Shown: positions 42,163-43,119 of the stretch, one piece after another
Position numbering within the stretch: the first letter of the stretch is position 1
How the letters are laid out: each line of letters starts with the position of its first letter
Origin: Desulfobacterales bacterium
GTDB taxonomy: Bacteria > Desulfobacterota > Desulfobacteria > Desulfobacterales > CAFBRK01
Direction of reading: 5' to 3'
NCBI GenBank assembly: GCA_021737185.1
Contig: JAIPEL010000023.1
Span: 1 to 43,119, forward strand
Length of the DNA: 43,119 nt
Program-made: the position numbers and the translations under genes
The notes under the pieces: model-generated
The model's database searches: none
Told to the model about the DNA's origin: nothing
Seen by the model: only the letters and a program-made list of their open reading frames with translations

Positions 42163-43119
42163 TCAGCCGGCGATGATGCCGGCCAACCAAAGCGAAAGAG
42201 GCGGGAAAAAAGTAATCAGCAACAGGTCGATCAGCAGCACCACCAAAAACGGCGCCACACTCCGGCTGACTTTCACGAGCCGGTCTCCTGAGATCGCCCC
42301 GGAAACGATCAGGCAGATGCCCATGGGCGGGGTGAGCATGCCGATGGCCAGATTGGTGACGATGATCACGCCGAGATGAATCGGGTCGACGCCCAGCGCC
42401 GGAAGCATCGCCGTGATCATCGGAACCAGAAGAATCAGCGCAGCGCTGGTTTCCACGAAGGTGCCGGCGGCCAGCAGGATGGCATTGATCAAAAGAAGGA
42501 GAAAAACCGGATTCTGGGTAACCCCGGTCAGCGTGCCGGCAAGGGTTTCGGGAAGATCCTCGATGGCGGCCACCCAGCTGAAGATCGATGCGGTGGCGAT
42601 GATGAACATCACCACCGCCGAGGTGATCGCCCCTTCTGTAAACAGGCGGGGCAGATCGGCGAAGCCGATCTTGCGATACACGAATCCGCCCACCGCCAGG
42701 GCGTAGACGACCGCAACGGCCGCCGATTCGGTGGCGGTGAATATCCCGAACAGGATTCCGCCGAGGATGATCACCGGCGCGCCCAAGGCCAGCAGCGCCC
42801 GACGGAAGGTGTGCCCCAGACGGGAAAGCGAAAAGGGCTGGGTGGCGGCGTAGCCCTTTTTCCGGGAAATGACCGCAGCGACGGTGATGAGCGAGGCCCC
42901 GATCAACAGCCCCGGCAGGATCCCGGCGGCGAACAACCGGCTGATGGAGGTACCGGTCAAAAATCCGTAGATGATCATGGGAATCGAAGGAGGGATGATC
43001 ACCCCCACCGACCCGCCGGAGGCCTGGACAGCCGCGGCAAACGGCGAATCATAGCCGGACCGCTTCATTGCCGGAATCAAAATCGCTCCGACGGCGGCGG
43101 CGTCGGCGGCGGCGGAGCC
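42163..43119 (-). CDS. dctM: TRAP transporter large permease, DctM family (partial, 5' end outside window)
   Basis: C-terminal 318 or so residues of a second TRAP large permease; the frame stays open to the window edge, reading SAAADAAAVGAILIPAMKR there. Family patterns: SGGSVGVIIPPSIPMIIYG, FGIFTATESAAVAVVYALA, FVETSAALILLVPMI and LTPPMGICLIVSGAISGDRL. It is hydrophobic with about nine visible segments. The TTG at 43080 is not the true start. Its small permease and receptor genes are expected beyond the edge or elsewhere. Substrate unknown. Confidence 0.93.
   Translation of the reverse strand, partial: GSAAADAAAVGAILIPAMKRSGYDSPFAAAVQASGGSVGVIIPPSIPMIIYGFLTGTSISRLFAAGILPGLLIGASLITVAAVISRKKGYAATQPFSLSRLGHTFRRALLALGAPVIILGGILFGIFTATESAAVAVVYALAVGGFVYRKIGFADLPRLFTEGAITSAVVMFIIATASIFSWVAAIEDLPETLAGTLTGVTQNPVFLLLLINAILLAAGTFVETSAALILLVPMITAMLPALGVDPIHLGVIIVTNLAIGMLTPPMGICLIVSGAISGDRLVKVSRSVAPFLVVLLIDLLLITFFPPLSLWLAGIIAG

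Overview
The window looks like chromosomal DNA of an anaerobic, Wood-Ljungdahl-pathway bacterium. The best fit is a complete-oxidising sulfate reducer of the Desulfobacterota (Desulfobacterales, Desulfosarcina/Desulfococcus-like). This is inferred from the bacterial acetyl-CoA synthase/CO dehydrogenase operon with a RACo-type activator, TRAP transporters, an acyl-CoA dehydrogenase, multi-domain histidine kinases and GC-rich codon use. No rRNA, tRNA, CRISPR array, integrase or intact transposase was seen.

Layout. 1-837: a large palindrome and apparently non-coding DNA. 838-3476: a hybrid histidine kinase and a membrane protein, both carrying MshEN-like repeats (possible cyclic-di-GMP receptors). 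3535-3953: a repeat-rich element. 3950-6734 (minus): a receiver/PAS/kinase-like protein whose phospho-accepting His is Asn, followed by an acyl-CoA dehydrogenase. 6942-7111: nested palindromes. 7185-10783: trmO, recD2 and a quinone oxidoreductase. 10826-12528: a kinase remnant, an enolase-superfamily (mandelate racemase-like) enzyme and a ketopantoate-reductase-like remnant. 12610-15677 (minus): a DctQ-DctM-DctP TRAP transporter. 16225-28990: the metabolic core, namely a CoA-transferase/GNAT fusion, a RACo-like ferredoxin-ASKHA protein, then acsD, cooS/acsA, acsB, acsC and acsE, closed by a strong terminator at 29018-29053. 29418-34924: a 1391-residue dikinase-like protein (PPDK ATP-grasp and phosphohistidine domains, unknown 870-residue N-terminus, no PEP barrel) followed by a divergent GAPDH. 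35097-41884: a small acidic protein, rsmA, a small winged-helix-like protein, an M16C metallopeptidase, a DUF2520 Rossmann protein and panB. 42163-43119 (minus): the C-terminal part of a second TRAP large permease, cut by the window edge.

How the genes work together. AcsE moves the methyl group of methyl-tetrahydrofolate to the corrinoid iron-sulfur protein (AcsC/AcsD). CooS makes or consumes CO, and AcsB joins methyl, CO and CoA into acetyl-CoA, or runs in reverse during acetate oxidation. The RACo-like protein just upstream probably reactivates oxidised Co(II) corrinoid, and the CoA-transferase/GNAT fusion overlapping it probably acts on acetate/acetyl-CoA. The dikinase-like and GAPDH-like genes may touch the pyruvate/PEP/triose-phosphate branch leading from acetyl-CoA, but their reactions are unproven. 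The TRAP transporter and the enolase-superfamily enzyme converge on one shared terminator and may form an organic-acid uptake and breakdown island.

Most notable for a second look: the dikinase-like protein with an unknown N-terminus, the long Lys/Ala/Glu tail on AcsD, the MshEN-repeat signalling pair, the kinase without its histidine, and a dispersed intergenic repeat family present in at least five places.
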